Source: Luzula sylvatica (Eukaryota > Streptophyta > Magnoliopsida > Poales > Juncaceae). Taken from it: a stretch of DNA of 64,000 bases. The notes below the pieces were generated by a model. It saw only the letters and a program-made list of their open reading frames with translations. It was not told the DNA's origin and made no database searches. The translations under genes and the position numbers were made by a program. The stretch lies in contig OX326960.1 of NCBI GenBank assembly GCA_946800325.1, forward strand, positions 22,931,150-22,995,149, given 5' to 3'. This document shows positions 10,661 through 20,800 of the stretch, in pieces. The stretch's first letter is position 1. Each line of letters opens with the position of its first letter.

Positions 10661-11220
10661 TCATATATATTTGTAATTATAAAATTGTACCCAAGAAATT
10701 CTTTATTAAAATATATAATTGAATTGAATTATATTAAATACTACATTCAATTACTATCATACAAAAAGATTCATCAATAATTACAAAATTAAATATAAAA
10801 ATATGATTAACACCAAAATTAACCCAAATCTAAACATACTCCATCCATACAAACATAATTTTGTAACATTCCATCAATCCTAAGTCCCCTCAGTTGCGAT
10901 CATGTAACAAAAGTTTCGCCCATCTTACAAAAAATGGGAAATTTCCAAAAAAGCTCTTGCACTATGGAAAAAATAGTTAAATCGCATCTATCTTTCACTT
11001 GAAACAAATTGGGTCAAGACTTGAATGCCGAAACACCCTCCTTTGCTAAGAATTTACAAACCAGCCCGTCATTACAAAATATAAGTCCCTAGATTACTTT
11101 TAAAATTGCCCTTGAAACCCTATGCAAAACAGCCATGTACCAAAAGAGGCAAGTTAAACAAAATCAAACTTCATGACATTAAAATAAACATTTCGAAAGT
11201 GTTAAAAGTTACCATGCGGT
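10661..11220. other. AT-rich sequence without recognisable features
   Basis: About 560 bp of AT-rich DNA. The small open frame at 10595-10780 has no recognisable composition or motif. Part of this stretch could be the 3' untranslated region of the minus-strand gene remnant that ends at 11225, but no polyadenylation signal is convincing. Confidence 0.4.
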
Positions 11221-11224
11221 AATT

Positions 11225-11340
11225 TCAGCCAAATAACCTCTTCAAATCATCTTCAGTTGCATTATCTTCACCAAAAAGGATCTCCCCTGCGACGCTACCA
11301 TCCATGCACACGTCCAGCCGGGCAACGAGCAGCTTCTTGC
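11225..11340 (-). pseudogene. FtsH-like M41 metalloprotease exon fragment
   Basis: The exon reads KKLLVARLDVCMDG, then SVAGEILFGED, and ends shortly after at a TGA stop. In FtsH/AAA zinc metalloproteases of chloroplasts and mitochondria, the peptidase domain contains KKQLLARLDVCMGG followed by RVAEELIFGE, so the match is specific. Differences from that pattern (Gly to Asp, Arg to Ser, Glu to Gly) and a stop about 12 residues later, where the family normally continues for well over 100 residues, show truncation. The zinc ligands HEXXH would be in an upstream exon that is not visible here. The acceptor AG is at 11341-11342 (minus sense). Confidence 0.65.
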
Positions 11341-11778
11341 CTAAATTAAAATAGAAGCTAATAAGATATTTACTCCCCAAAATAACCACGTGAACAATGC
11401 TGAAAAATATCATATAAAAGGCCTATTTTGAGCAATATGTACCAAAACAATCATGTGACTACAATAAACCACCTTTTTTCTTCATTCGGGTCAAATTGTG
11501 TCGACAAATTTGGACACCGGACAATCAATTATAAATTAAAAATGGAAGGGACTTCATTGTTACAATAGCCCATTTCTGAGTGAACAAGAACATTATTCTC
11601 TCGTTTTCATATCAAAACCTTATTTTCTGATTGTTTCATGGAATATCCCATTTCTTCTTCCTCGGTCTCTCTTCGCTACTTGTGCAGCAATGTCCCGAAA
11701 GGATTTTCTTTTGTTCTGCTACTTTTGCAACGATGTCCTATGTACATCAAAATTTATGAAAGTAAAGAAAAATGTACA

Positions 11779-11855
11779 ATTATGCAAAGTTGGATGAGAA
11801 TGTTAAAAGCTAGATTATATAAACAGTTCTCGATTATGCAAAGTTGGATGAGAAT
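11779..11855 (+). repeat. Short direct repeat (23 bp, spacing 54 bp)
   Basis: ATTATGCAAAGTTGGATG followed by AGAAT occurs at 11779 and again at 11833. It lies in the putative intron of the minus-strand gene remnant and is probably a local slippage duplication. The 83-codon plus-strand open frame over it has no recognisable motif. Confidence 0.7.
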
Positions 11856-12005
11856 TTATGAAATTAGAATGAAAATAATTAGAATTTAGAAGGTATATAT
11901 TTACGCTAGCAACTTTTTTGAACTCAATGCTTGGGTTTCGAGAAGGGTACTTATGAAATTTTCCCAAGTTGAAGAAAAAGAACGCACGAACTTAACATAA
12001 CATAC

Positions 12006-12042
12006 CTCATCAGTGGGTTCAACGTCTCCATAACTTGCAACT
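12006..12042 (-). pseudogene. Small exon upstream of the FtsH-like exon
   Basis: A 37-base block lies between ATTTAG and GTATGTTATG on the minus strand, a good acceptor/donor pair. One frame reads VASYGDVEPTDE. At the nucleotide level it resembles the FtsH segment VAQLPEKDETS, which directly precedes the KKQLLARLD block, if several 1-2 base indels are allowed. This places it correctly relative to 11225-11340 with a ~665-base intron between. The frame is broken, so it is annotated as decayed. Confidence 0.4.
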
Positions 12043-13020
12043 CTAAATGAATAATAGAGAAAGATTGCACATAGCACTTAGCACAAGATAAACAATATTA
12101 AAAATAAAACTTATTACAGTAGTATGAGAAGACTTATTTTCTGGCTTCAATGGTTCGTCACTATAAATTGTTTGACCCGAATAGTGTTGCCCAGCTCTGG
12201 ATATCCATCTGCTCTGTCGAGGAATTAATCGAATCAGCACCCTTGCTGCTTTGCTCGATCCAACATATAAAACTGGAAAAGAAAATAAAAAATATCTCAA
12301 ATCAAGCATTTCATCAAACATGTTATATGCACTTTGAGAATCATGTCAACTTCAAACAAAGAAAGCAATTGATTGATATAACCAAACATGCTTTCCAGCA
12401 AGTAATCTGTCCCTCTCTTGGCTATGCTTTATTCAGAAGTCGTTTAGAAAATTATGTAATTGGGGCTCATTTTAGCCCCCGTCATGCTTTCATATTTTAG
12501 AACAAGAACAAATAAAATGGTTACATGTTTTCTTACAGTGAGAGAGGGAGGAAACTGAATCAAGTTCCTTCAATGACAGTGGCCAGTGTTCCCTCAGCCT
12601 CTAGCCCTTTCAGATTCGCCCCTAATTACAACCAAGAATTTTCTCTCAGCCTCTCAGCATCTAATTACAACGAAATCGAAACAAAATCCAAAAGCAAAAT
12701 CGTTTAAGAAAAGAAAGCCTTGATTCGTCGATTGATTGTCGGAGTGAGGACCCCTAAACTCCAGAGAAAGTTCCAAGAGAGAGATAGAGCTCATAGCCCC
12801 GGAGCTTCTTAAAGTTTGGGTGATGGCGAGTAAGCGACTGGAGAATAACTAGGGTGGCATGGCGGCGTGTCTTGTAGCTGCTTTCAGCGTGGCATCGTAT
12901 CTTCTGCGGCGTCGTGGTGGCCGCACGGAGGCTTTCGCTCCTTGGTGCGCACGAGAGAAAGAAAGAGGGGGAGATGAAAAATTTGGGCGAAAATAAGAGA
13001 GGGAGAGAGAGAGAGATGGA

Positions 13021-13438
13021 GGAAATAAAGAGCGGGAGCAGGGGAAATGTTAGGTATTCTTACTTACTTTCCAAATTTTGGACCAAAATTTAGGCGGGCC
13101 TCTAAATAATTTCATTAATGAAAAGTTGAAAACAAGGTATTTGATAAATATTTTAAAATTTAGGTTTAAAAATTTGGTAAATGTTTTCAAAAGTTGAAAA
13201 CATGGAATTTGAACAGGGTAAATATTTTCAAAATTAATAATATATTTATTCAAATAAATTTGGTGACAAATTAACAAAAAGTCATATTATAAGAATAAAC
13301 AATTATAACATAATTATTATATGCACCAAATTAATACAATATTATATATTTTATGGAAATAATATATAATAATTTTATATTATATCTATATAATTAATAC
13401 GTATTTTATATGTTAGCTTTAGAGTATTTTTATATGAA
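13021..13438. other. AT-rich intergenic sequence
   Basis: No gene, RNA or mobile-element signal is visible. The composition falls rapidly to very AT-rich after about 13,230, with many TATA/TAAT runs. A 75-codon minus-strand open frame (13050-13277) is low complexity and is not supported as a gene. Confidence 0.4.
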
Positions 13439-13481
<43 letters not shown>

Positions 13482-13482
13482 T
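13439..13482. repeat. (ATT)n microsatellite, about 14 units
   Basis: An uninterrupted ATT/TTA trinucleotide run of about 44 bp, embedded in AT-rich sequence. Confidence 0.95.
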
Positions 13483-14432
13483 ATATAGTATTACAATATT
13501 AATATACAATATAATATAATAATAATTATACTAATCTATTATTGTAATATAATTAATATTCAATATAATATATAATAATTATCATACATAATAATTATAT
13601 TACATCCATATAATTATATTATTCTAAATATGATTTCAACGTCAATGCATTGCATTTCCAATACTAGTTACACAATGGTTAATATTATGTTGTAGTGTCG
13701 ATATTCATTTTTATGATCAATGTAATAACATTTTCAACGTCAATATGTCATTTCCAATACTAGTTACACAACTTCAAATATTTTTGACATCGAACAACTA
13801 TTTTTCTATATAAGTATACTAGTTCAAAGAATGTGTTGTGCACGTGAACCCTTATTTATTGGAGTTTAATTTAATAATCTTTTTAATAGTTCGTTTTACA
13901 ATGGTTATTATTTTTATTTTTTAATAATAAAAATCATATATTTTCTGCAATTTAAGTTAAATTTTATTTTAAAATAATAATATAGTGCTCATTTGATTAA
14001 AAAAAATGAAATCGCTATTAATTTAGCCATGTTAGCTCTTGCAATAACGTCACCATTTTTATTTTATTTTATATATTGTTTTAATTTATATATTACCTTA
14101 CATTAAATGATAGTATATAATATTATATTATTATTGTATAATATAATATAATATAATTATTGTTCGTGAATATTATTTGGAGAAATAATATATTGCCCCT
14201 CTAATGATATATATTGACTGTGAATATGATACAATGATCATGAAAATGTTATATTTGACAATGAAACTAGTATATTGGTCTTGGGAAATAAAATTATGAT
14301 TCTCAAATTGTAAATATATTGGAAAAAATCATTTTCAACAATTATTAATATTTTAATACCTAGATATAAAATATCTATGTAAATCTATAAAATATAATAA
14401 TAAGTAATACATAGATATAAAATATTATTACG
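13483..14432. other. AT-rich intergenic sequence
   Basis: About 950 bp with no supported gene. It contains a repeated phrase (CAATGCATT or CAATATGTCATTTCCAATACTAGTTACACAA) near 13,643-13,671 and 13,739-13,770, each preceded by CAACGT, which points to a small local duplication with a spacing near 97 bp. Otherwise I see only low-complexity AT runs. Confidence 0.4.
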
Positions 14433-14588
14433 TAATACATAGATATTAAAATATTATAATAAATAATACATAGGTATTAAAATATTAATAATTGTTTAAA
14501 TTAATATTTTAATATCAATATATTATTTATTATAATATTTTAATATTTATGTATTATTCATTATAATATTTTAATATCATGTATTATT
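14433..14588. repeat. Long imperfect AT-rich inverted repeat
   Basis: The left arm (about 14433-14490) carries ATTAAAATATTATAAT, AATAATACATA and TATTAAAATATTA. The right arm (about 14521-14588) reads as its reverse complement with few mismatches. About 30 bases separate them. It can form a long hairpin or cruciform. MITE origin is possible, but terminal duplications are not evident in such AT-rich sequence. Confidence 0.7.
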
Positions 14589-15533
14589 TATTTTTAACAT
14601 TTTTTTATAATAGTTTAATATGTATTTATTATTTATTAAACTATAGAAATATATAAAATAAAACTATGAGGGTATAATGGTTTTTTTTTTAAAAAAAATA
14701 TAACAAAAAGATAGGAGGTTTTTGAGAGAATCTAAAAAAGTTATGGGGTTTTGGAAGAAGAAACAAATATAGCGAGTTTTTTAGAGAATCTAAAAAATAT
14801 AAGTGGTTTTCTAAAAAGACAGGGAATTTTTCATAATTTACAGAAAAATTGGGGATTTTTGAAGAATTTCCCCTATTAATAATTCAGAACAAAATATTGA
14901 TTAACTTATATTAAAGCTAAATAAAATGAATAGTTGAAGGAATCATGCACATAATCAAAAAAATTCAAGTCATAATTTCAATTATATTGAAAGGTGTTTT
15001 TATAAACAACAAATAAATTACTAGCATAAAAATATATATATAACTAACATCAAAGTCGTTTAATAAAACATGTCAATTTCCCAAATAAAGAAAAATACAA
15101 AATTACTTCGACTAGTTTATAGACATTGAAAATTCAAAAATCCAATTAATACAAAATTACTCACAAAATAGTACCAACTTTCCACCTGCATTATTGGATT
15201 TTAGCATAAATAAACCTGTCTTATTAAGTATTTACAAACAAGTCCTACATTACTATAAATTGCAAATTAACCCTTGGGTTACTACAAAAATTGGCATTGC
15301 AATGTCGTTGAATTATTATGAAACTTCCAAACCAATGTCCTTGAAAGATAATCCAATATAATTTGCTAAGATGTAAAAAGAAAAAAAGTCAAAATAAAAG
15401 TACAGAGCCTAAACTAATACTATTAACATAGTTTTTGATTCACAAGGTTTTGATTTTAAAACAAACCATATGAATTATGCTTGTTCGTTCATTCGTTCCT
15501 CTTATAGAAAGACGGCCTATCAGACTCGAATCT
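14589..15533. other. AT-rich intergenic sequence with low-copy repeats
   Basis: No gene is supported. A T10-A8 run lies at 14681-14698. A phrase like GAG(A)GAATCTAAAAAA with a G-run is loosely repeated between 14,700 and 14,870. The rest is AT-rich and unremarkable. Confidence 0.4.
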
Positions 15534-15626
15534 CTAAAATAGCTCAAGAAAACAACATAGAAAAAGTAGAGAGAGAGGGCCAAACATGTAGCCACTGTAA
15601 TTCAGAGCCGAAATCGCACTTTCAGC
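15534..15626 (-). pseudogene. Terminal exon fragment resembling an RRM protein
   Basis: On the minus strand, a strong acceptor (TTTTCTGATTTTTGTAG, AG at 15627-15628) is followed by 30 open codons and a TAG stop. The peptide begins AESAISALNYSGYMFG and then becomes hydrophobic. The first part resembles the end of an RNA-recognition motif, where A-(E/D)-A---ALN-SG is followed by a short strand, as in plant poly(A)-binding-protein-interacting RRM proteins. The expected continuation is missing, so this is a truncated or misread last exon. Upstream exons would have to lie within or beyond the G-rich array. The similarity is short and therefore uncertain. Confidence 0.35.
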
Positions 15627-15704
15627 CTACAAAAATCAGAAAATAAAATATTAAGAGAATTATAAATTTTGTACTCATACAGAACCAGTAGAGAAGCTCA
15701 TGAA

Positions 15705-17780
15705 TTATAAAATCCGCAGGGGGGGTGTTAAATATCTGCAAGGGGCGGGGGTCAAAATATGCAAGAGGGGTGGGGGGGGTAAATCTGCAGGGGGGGGGGG
15801 GGGGGGGGTTAAAATCTGCAAAGGGGGGGGGGGGGGGGTTAAAAATCTGCAAGGGGGGTTGTTAAAAATCTGCAAGGGGGGAGGGTTAAAAATCTGCAGG
15901 GGGGGGTTAAAATCTGCAAGGGAGGGGGGTTAGAAATCTGCAAGGGGGGGGGGGGGGGGGCGGGTTAAAAAGCTGCAAGGGGGGGGGGGGGGCTAAAATC
16001 TGCAAGGGGGGCGGGGGGTGTTAAAAATCATCAAGGGGGGTCGGGTTAAAAATCTGCAAGGGGGAGGTTAAAAATCTGCAAGGGGGTGGGTGTTAAAAAT
16101 ATGCAAGGGGGGTTAAAAATTTGCGAGGGTGTGTTAGAAATCTGTAAGGGGGGTTGTTAAAAATCTGCAAGGGGGGGTTAAAATCTGCAAAGGTGGGGGG
16201 GTTAGAAATCTGCAGGGGGGGTTAAAATCTGCAAGGGGGGGGGGGGGGGGTTAGAAATCTGCAAGGGGGGGTGGGGTTAAAAATCTGCAATGGGGGGGGG
16301 GGGTTAAAATCTGCAAGGGGGGGTTAAAAATATGCAGGGGGGGGTTAAAAATCTCCAAGGGGGGAGGGTTAAAAATATGCAAGGAGGGGGGGGGGGGGGT
16401 TAAAAATTTGAGGGGGGGGGGGGGGGGTGTTAAAAATCTGCAAGGGGGGGGGTTTAAAATATGCAAGAGAGGGGTTAAAAATCTGCAAGGGGGGGGGGGG
16501 GTTAAAATATGCAAGAGAGGGGTTAAAAATCTGCTAAGGGGGGTGGTTAAAAATCTGAAAGGGGGGGGTTAAAAATCAGCAAGGGGGGCTGTTAAAAATC
16601 TGCAAGGGGGGGGGGGGGTTAAAAATCTGCAAGGGGGGGGGGGGTTAATATCTGCAAGGTGGCGGGGGGTTAATATCTCCAAGGGGGGTTGCTAAAAATC
16701 TGCAAGGGGGGGGGGGTTAAAATCTCCAAGGGGGTTGTTAAAAATCTTCAAGGGGGGGGGGGGGGCGGTGTTAAAAATCTGCAAAGGGGGGGTTAAAATC
16801 TGCAAGGGGGGGGGGTTAAAATTTGCAGGGGGGGGGGGTTAGAAATCAGCAGGGGGGGGGGTTAAAAATCTGCAAGGGGGGGGGGGTTAAAATCTGCAAG
16901 GGGGGGGGGGGTTAAAAATCTGCAAGGGGAGGGGGGTTAAAAATATGCAAGGGGGGATGGTTAAAAATATGCAAGGGGGGGGGGGGGGGGTTAAAAAATC
17001 TGCAATGGGGGGGGGGGGGGTTAAAATCTACAAGGGGGGGGGGGTTAAAAATCTGCAAGGGGGGAGGGTTAAAAATCTGCGAGGAGGGGGGGTTAAAAAT
17101 TTGAGGGGGGGGGGGGTGTTAAAAATCTGCAATGGGGGGGGGGGGGTTAAAATATGCAAGGGGGGGGGTGCAAGGGGAGGGTGTTAAAAATATGCAAGGG
17201 GGGGGGGTTAAAATCTACAAGGGGGGGGGGTTAAAAATCTGCAAGGGGGGGGGGGTTAAAAATCTGCAAGGTGGGAGCGTTAAAAATCTGCGATGAGGGG
17301 GATTAAAAATTTGAGAGTGGGGGGGGGGGGGGGGGGGGGTTAAAATATGCAAGAGGGGGGGTTAAAAATCTGCAAAGGGGGGTGTTAAAAATCTGCAAAG
17401 GGCGGGGGGGTTAAAAATCTGCAAGGGTGGTTGTTAAAAATCTGCAGGGGGGGGTTAAAAATCTGCAAGGGGGGGGGGGGAGGTTAAAATCTGTAAGGGG
17501 GGTGGTTAGAAATCTGCAAGGGGGGTTAAAAATCTGCAATGGGGGGTTAAAATCTGCAAGGGGGGGGGTGTTAAAAATTATCAAGGGGGGTGGGGATAAA
17601 AATCTGCATGGGGGGAGGTTAAAAATCTGCAAAGGGGGGGGGGTGCTAAAAATATGCAAGGGGGGGTTAAAAATTTGCGAGGAGGGTTAGAAATCTGCAA
17701 GGGGGTCAAAAATCTGCAAGGGGGGGGGGGGTTAAAATCTACAAGGGGGTGGGTTTAAAGTCTGCAAGGGGGGTTTAACA
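15705..17780. repeat. G-rich minisatellite, family 1 (~22-26 bp units)
   Basis: About 85 tandem units of the form GTTAAAAATCTGCAA followed by a run of 5 to 21 G. Unit length varies mostly through the G-run. Variants replace CTGCAA with ATGCAA, CTCCAA, TTGCGA or CATCAA. One G-run at 17319-17339 is 21 bases long. The array starts within 80 bp of the minus-strand splice acceptor at 15627. On the minus strand each unit reads as a C-run followed by TTGCAG and ATTTTTAA, which looks like a polypyrimidine tract plus splice acceptor. Open frames on either strand are low-complexity by-products. Confidence 0.95.
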
Positions 17781-17800
17781 CCCCCCCTTCCAAAGGGGGG
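17781..17800. other. Hairpin at the junction between the two G-rich families
   Basis: CCCCCCTT (17782-17789), loop CCA, then AAGGGGGG (17793-17800) form an 8-bp perfect stem. It is the only C-run of this size on the plus strand of the array and marks the switch from the TCTGCAA family to the TCTCCAAA family. It suggests an inversion or template-switch breakpoint. Confidence 0.8.
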
Positions 17801-20800
17801 TAGGGGGTAAAAATCTCTAAAGGGGGGGGGGGGGGGGTAGGGGGTAAAAATCTCCCAAGGGGGGGTAGGGGGTACAAATCTCCAAAGGGGGGGTATGGGG
17901 AAAAAATCTCCAAAGGGGGGGGTAGGGGGAAAAAACTCCAAAGGGGGGGTAGGGGGTAAAAATCTCGGAAGGGGGGGTAGGGAGTAAAAATCTTCGAAGG
18001 GGGGGTTTAGGCGGTAAAAATCTCCAAAGGGGGGGTAGGGGGTAAAAATCTCCAAAGGGGGGGGTAGGGGGTAAAAATATCCAAAGGGGGGGTAGGGGGT
18101 AAAAATATCCAAAGGGGGGGTAGGGGTAAAAATCTTCAAAGGGGAGGTAGGGGGTAAAAATCTCTAAAGGGGGGGTAGGGGGTAAAAATCTTCAAAGGGG
18201 GGGTAGGGGGTAAAAATCTTCAAAGGGGGGGTAGGGGGTAAAAATCTCCCAAGGGGGGGTAGGGGGTAAAAATCTCCAAAGGGGGCGTAGGGGGTAAAAA
18301 TCTCCAAAGGGGGGGGTAGGGGGTAAAAATCTCCAAAGGGGGGTAGGGGGGTAAAAATCTCGGAAGGGGGGGTAGGGAGTAAAAATCTCGGAAGGGGGGG
18401 GGGGGTAGGGGGTAAAAATCTCCAAAGGGCGGGTAGGGGTAAAAATCTCCAAAGGGGGGGTAGGGGTTAAAAATATCCAAAGGGGGGTAGGGGGTAAAAA
18501 TCTCTAAAGGGGCGGTAGGGGGTAAAAATCTTCCAAGGGGGGGGGGGGGGGTAGGGGGTACAAATCTCCAAAGGGGGGGGGTAGGGGTAAAAATCTCCAA
18601 AGGGGGGGGGGTAGGGGGTAAAAATCTCCAAAGGAGGGGTAGGGTGTAAAAAATCCAAAGGGGGGGTAGGGGGTAAAAATATCCAAAGGGGGGGTAGGGG
18701 GTAAAAATCTCGGAAGGGGGGGGGGGGGTAGGGAGTAAAAATCTCCGAAGGGGTGGTAGGGGGTAAAAATCTCCCAAGGGGGGGTAGGGGGTAAAAATCT
18801 CCAAGGGGGGGGGGGGTAGGGGGTAAAAATCTACAAAGGGGAGGTAGGGGTAAAAATCTTCAAAGGGGAGGTAGGGGGTAAAAATCTCTAAAGGGGGGGG
18901 GGGGGGGTAGGTGGTAAAAATATCCAAAGTGGGGTAGGGGGTAAAAATCTCCAAAGGAGGGGTAGGGGGTAAAAATCTCCAAAGGGGGGCTTTTGGTAAA
19001 AATCTCCGAAAGGGGGGTAGGAGGGTAAAAATCTCCAAAGGGGGTGGGGGAGGGGGGGTGGTAGGGGTAAAAATCTCTAAAGGGGGGGTGGTAGGTGGTA
19101 AAAATCTCCATATGGGGGGTAGGGGGTAAAAATCTCCAAAGGGGGGGTAGGGGGTAAAAATCTCCAAAGGGGGGGTAGGGGGTAAAAATCTCCAAAGGGA
19201 GGGTAGGGGGTAAAAATCTCCAAAGGGGGGGGGGGTAGGGGGTAAAAATATCCAAAGGGGGGGTAGGGGGTAAAAATCTCGAAAGGGTGGGTAGGGGGTA
19301 AAAATCTCCAAAGGGCGGGTAGGGGTAATAATCTCCAAAAGGGGGGGGGGGGTAGGGGGTAAAAATCATCAAAGGGGGGGGGGGGGTAGGGGGTAAAAAT
19401 CATCAAAGGGGGGGGGGTATGGGGTAAAAATCTCCAAAGGGGGGTAGGGGGTAAAAATCTCCAAAGGGGGGGTAGGGGGTAAAAATCTCCAAAGGGGGGG
19501 GTAGGGGGGAAAAATATCCAAAGGGGGGGGGGTAGGGGGTAAAAATCTCCAAAGGGGGGGTAGGGGGTAAAAATCTCCAAAGGGGGGGGGGGGGGGTAGG
19601 GTGTAAAAATATCCAAAGGGGGGGGTAGGGGGTAAAAATATCCAAAGGGGGGGGGGGGGTAGGGGGTAAAAATCTCGGAAGGAGGGGTAGGGGGTAAAAA
19701 TCTCAAAAGGGGGGGTAGGGGGTTAAAATATCCAAAGGGGGGGTAGGGGTAAAAATCTTCAAAGGGGAGGTAGGGGGTAAAAATCTCTAAAGGGGGGGGG
19801 GGGGGTAGGTGGTAAAAATTTCCAAAGTGGGTTAGGGCGTAAAAATCTCCAAAGGGGGGGGGGGGGGGGTTGTGTAAAAATCTCCGAAAGGGGGGTAGGA
19901 GGGTAAAAATCTCCAAATGGGGGGGGGGGTAGGGGTAAAAATCTCCATAGGGAGGGTAGGGGGTAAAACTCTCCCAAGGGGGGGGGGGGGGGTAGGGGGT
20001 AAAAATATCCAAAGGGGGGGGGGGGTAGGGGTAAAAATCTCTAAAGGGGGGGTAGGGGGTAAAAATCTCCCAAGGGGGGGGGGGGGGGTAAAAATCTCCA
20101 AGGGGGGGGGGGTACGGGATAAAAATCTCCAAAGGGGGGGTAGGGGGTAAAAATCTCCAAAGGGGGGGGGGGGGGTAGGGGGTAAAAATATCCAAAGGGG
20201 GGGGTAGGGGGTAAAAATCTCGGAAGGGGGGGTAGGGAGTAAAAATCTCCGAAGGGGGGGGGGTAGGGGGTAAAAATCTCCAAATGGGGGGGGGGGGGTA
20301 GGGGTAAAAATCTTCAAAGGGGGGGGGTAGGGGGTAAAAATCTCTAAAGGGGGGGGCGGTAGGTGGTCAAAATCTTCAAAGTGGGGTATAGGGTAAAAAT
20401 CTCCAAAGGGGGGTAGGGGGTAAAAATCTCCAAAGGGGGGGGGGGGTAGGGGTTAAAAATCTTCAAAGGGGGGGGGGGGGGGTAGGGGGTAAAAATATCC
20501 AAAGGGGGGTAGGGGGTAAAAATCTCCAAAGGGGGGTAGGGGGTAAAAATCTCCCAAGAGGGGGTAGGGGGTAAAAATCTCCAAAGGGGGGGGGGGGGGT
20601 AGGGGGTAAAAATCTCCAAAGGGGGGGTATGGGGTAAAAATCTCCAAAGGGGGGTAGGGGTAAAAATCTCTAAGGGGGGGGGGGGGGGTAGGGGGGAAAA
20701 ATCTCCCAAAGGGGGGGGGGGTAGGGGGAAAAAATCTCCAAATGGGGGGGGGGGGGGTAGGTGGTAAAAATCTCTAAAGGGGGGGGGGGGGGGTAGGTGG

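Larger units (their letters stand above)
11225..12980 (-). pseudogene. Decayed minus-strand gene segment with FtsH-like terminal exons
   Basis: Reading leftward, four exon-like blocks are bounded by credible splice signals. Block one is a leader region (about 12,980 to 12,537) with donor GTAAGA. Block two is 12272-12118, with acceptor TTTTCCAG and donor GTAATAAG. Block three is 12042-12006, with acceptor TTTAG and donor GTATGT. Block four is 11340-11225, with acceptor AATTTAG and a TGA stop. Block four resembles the FtsH peptidase domain; block three does so only at the nucleotide level with indels. Block two is open for 51 codons but I do not recognise it. The frames do not join cleanly across blocks, so a pseudogene or captured chimera is more likely than a working gene. 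CT-rich sequence upstream (12,960-13,020) could be an old promoter or leader. Confidence 0.45.

Noticed and set aside
12150..12500. 116-codon plus-strand open frame
   Set aside because: It lies antisense to the exon-like blocks with splice signals and shows no recognisable motif or supporting signals of its own.
15622..15852. Minus-strand 76-codon open frame joining the array to unique sequence
   Set aside because: It reads through the putative intron and acceptor region and is low complexity; the exon at 15534-15626 is in another frame with a proper acceptor.
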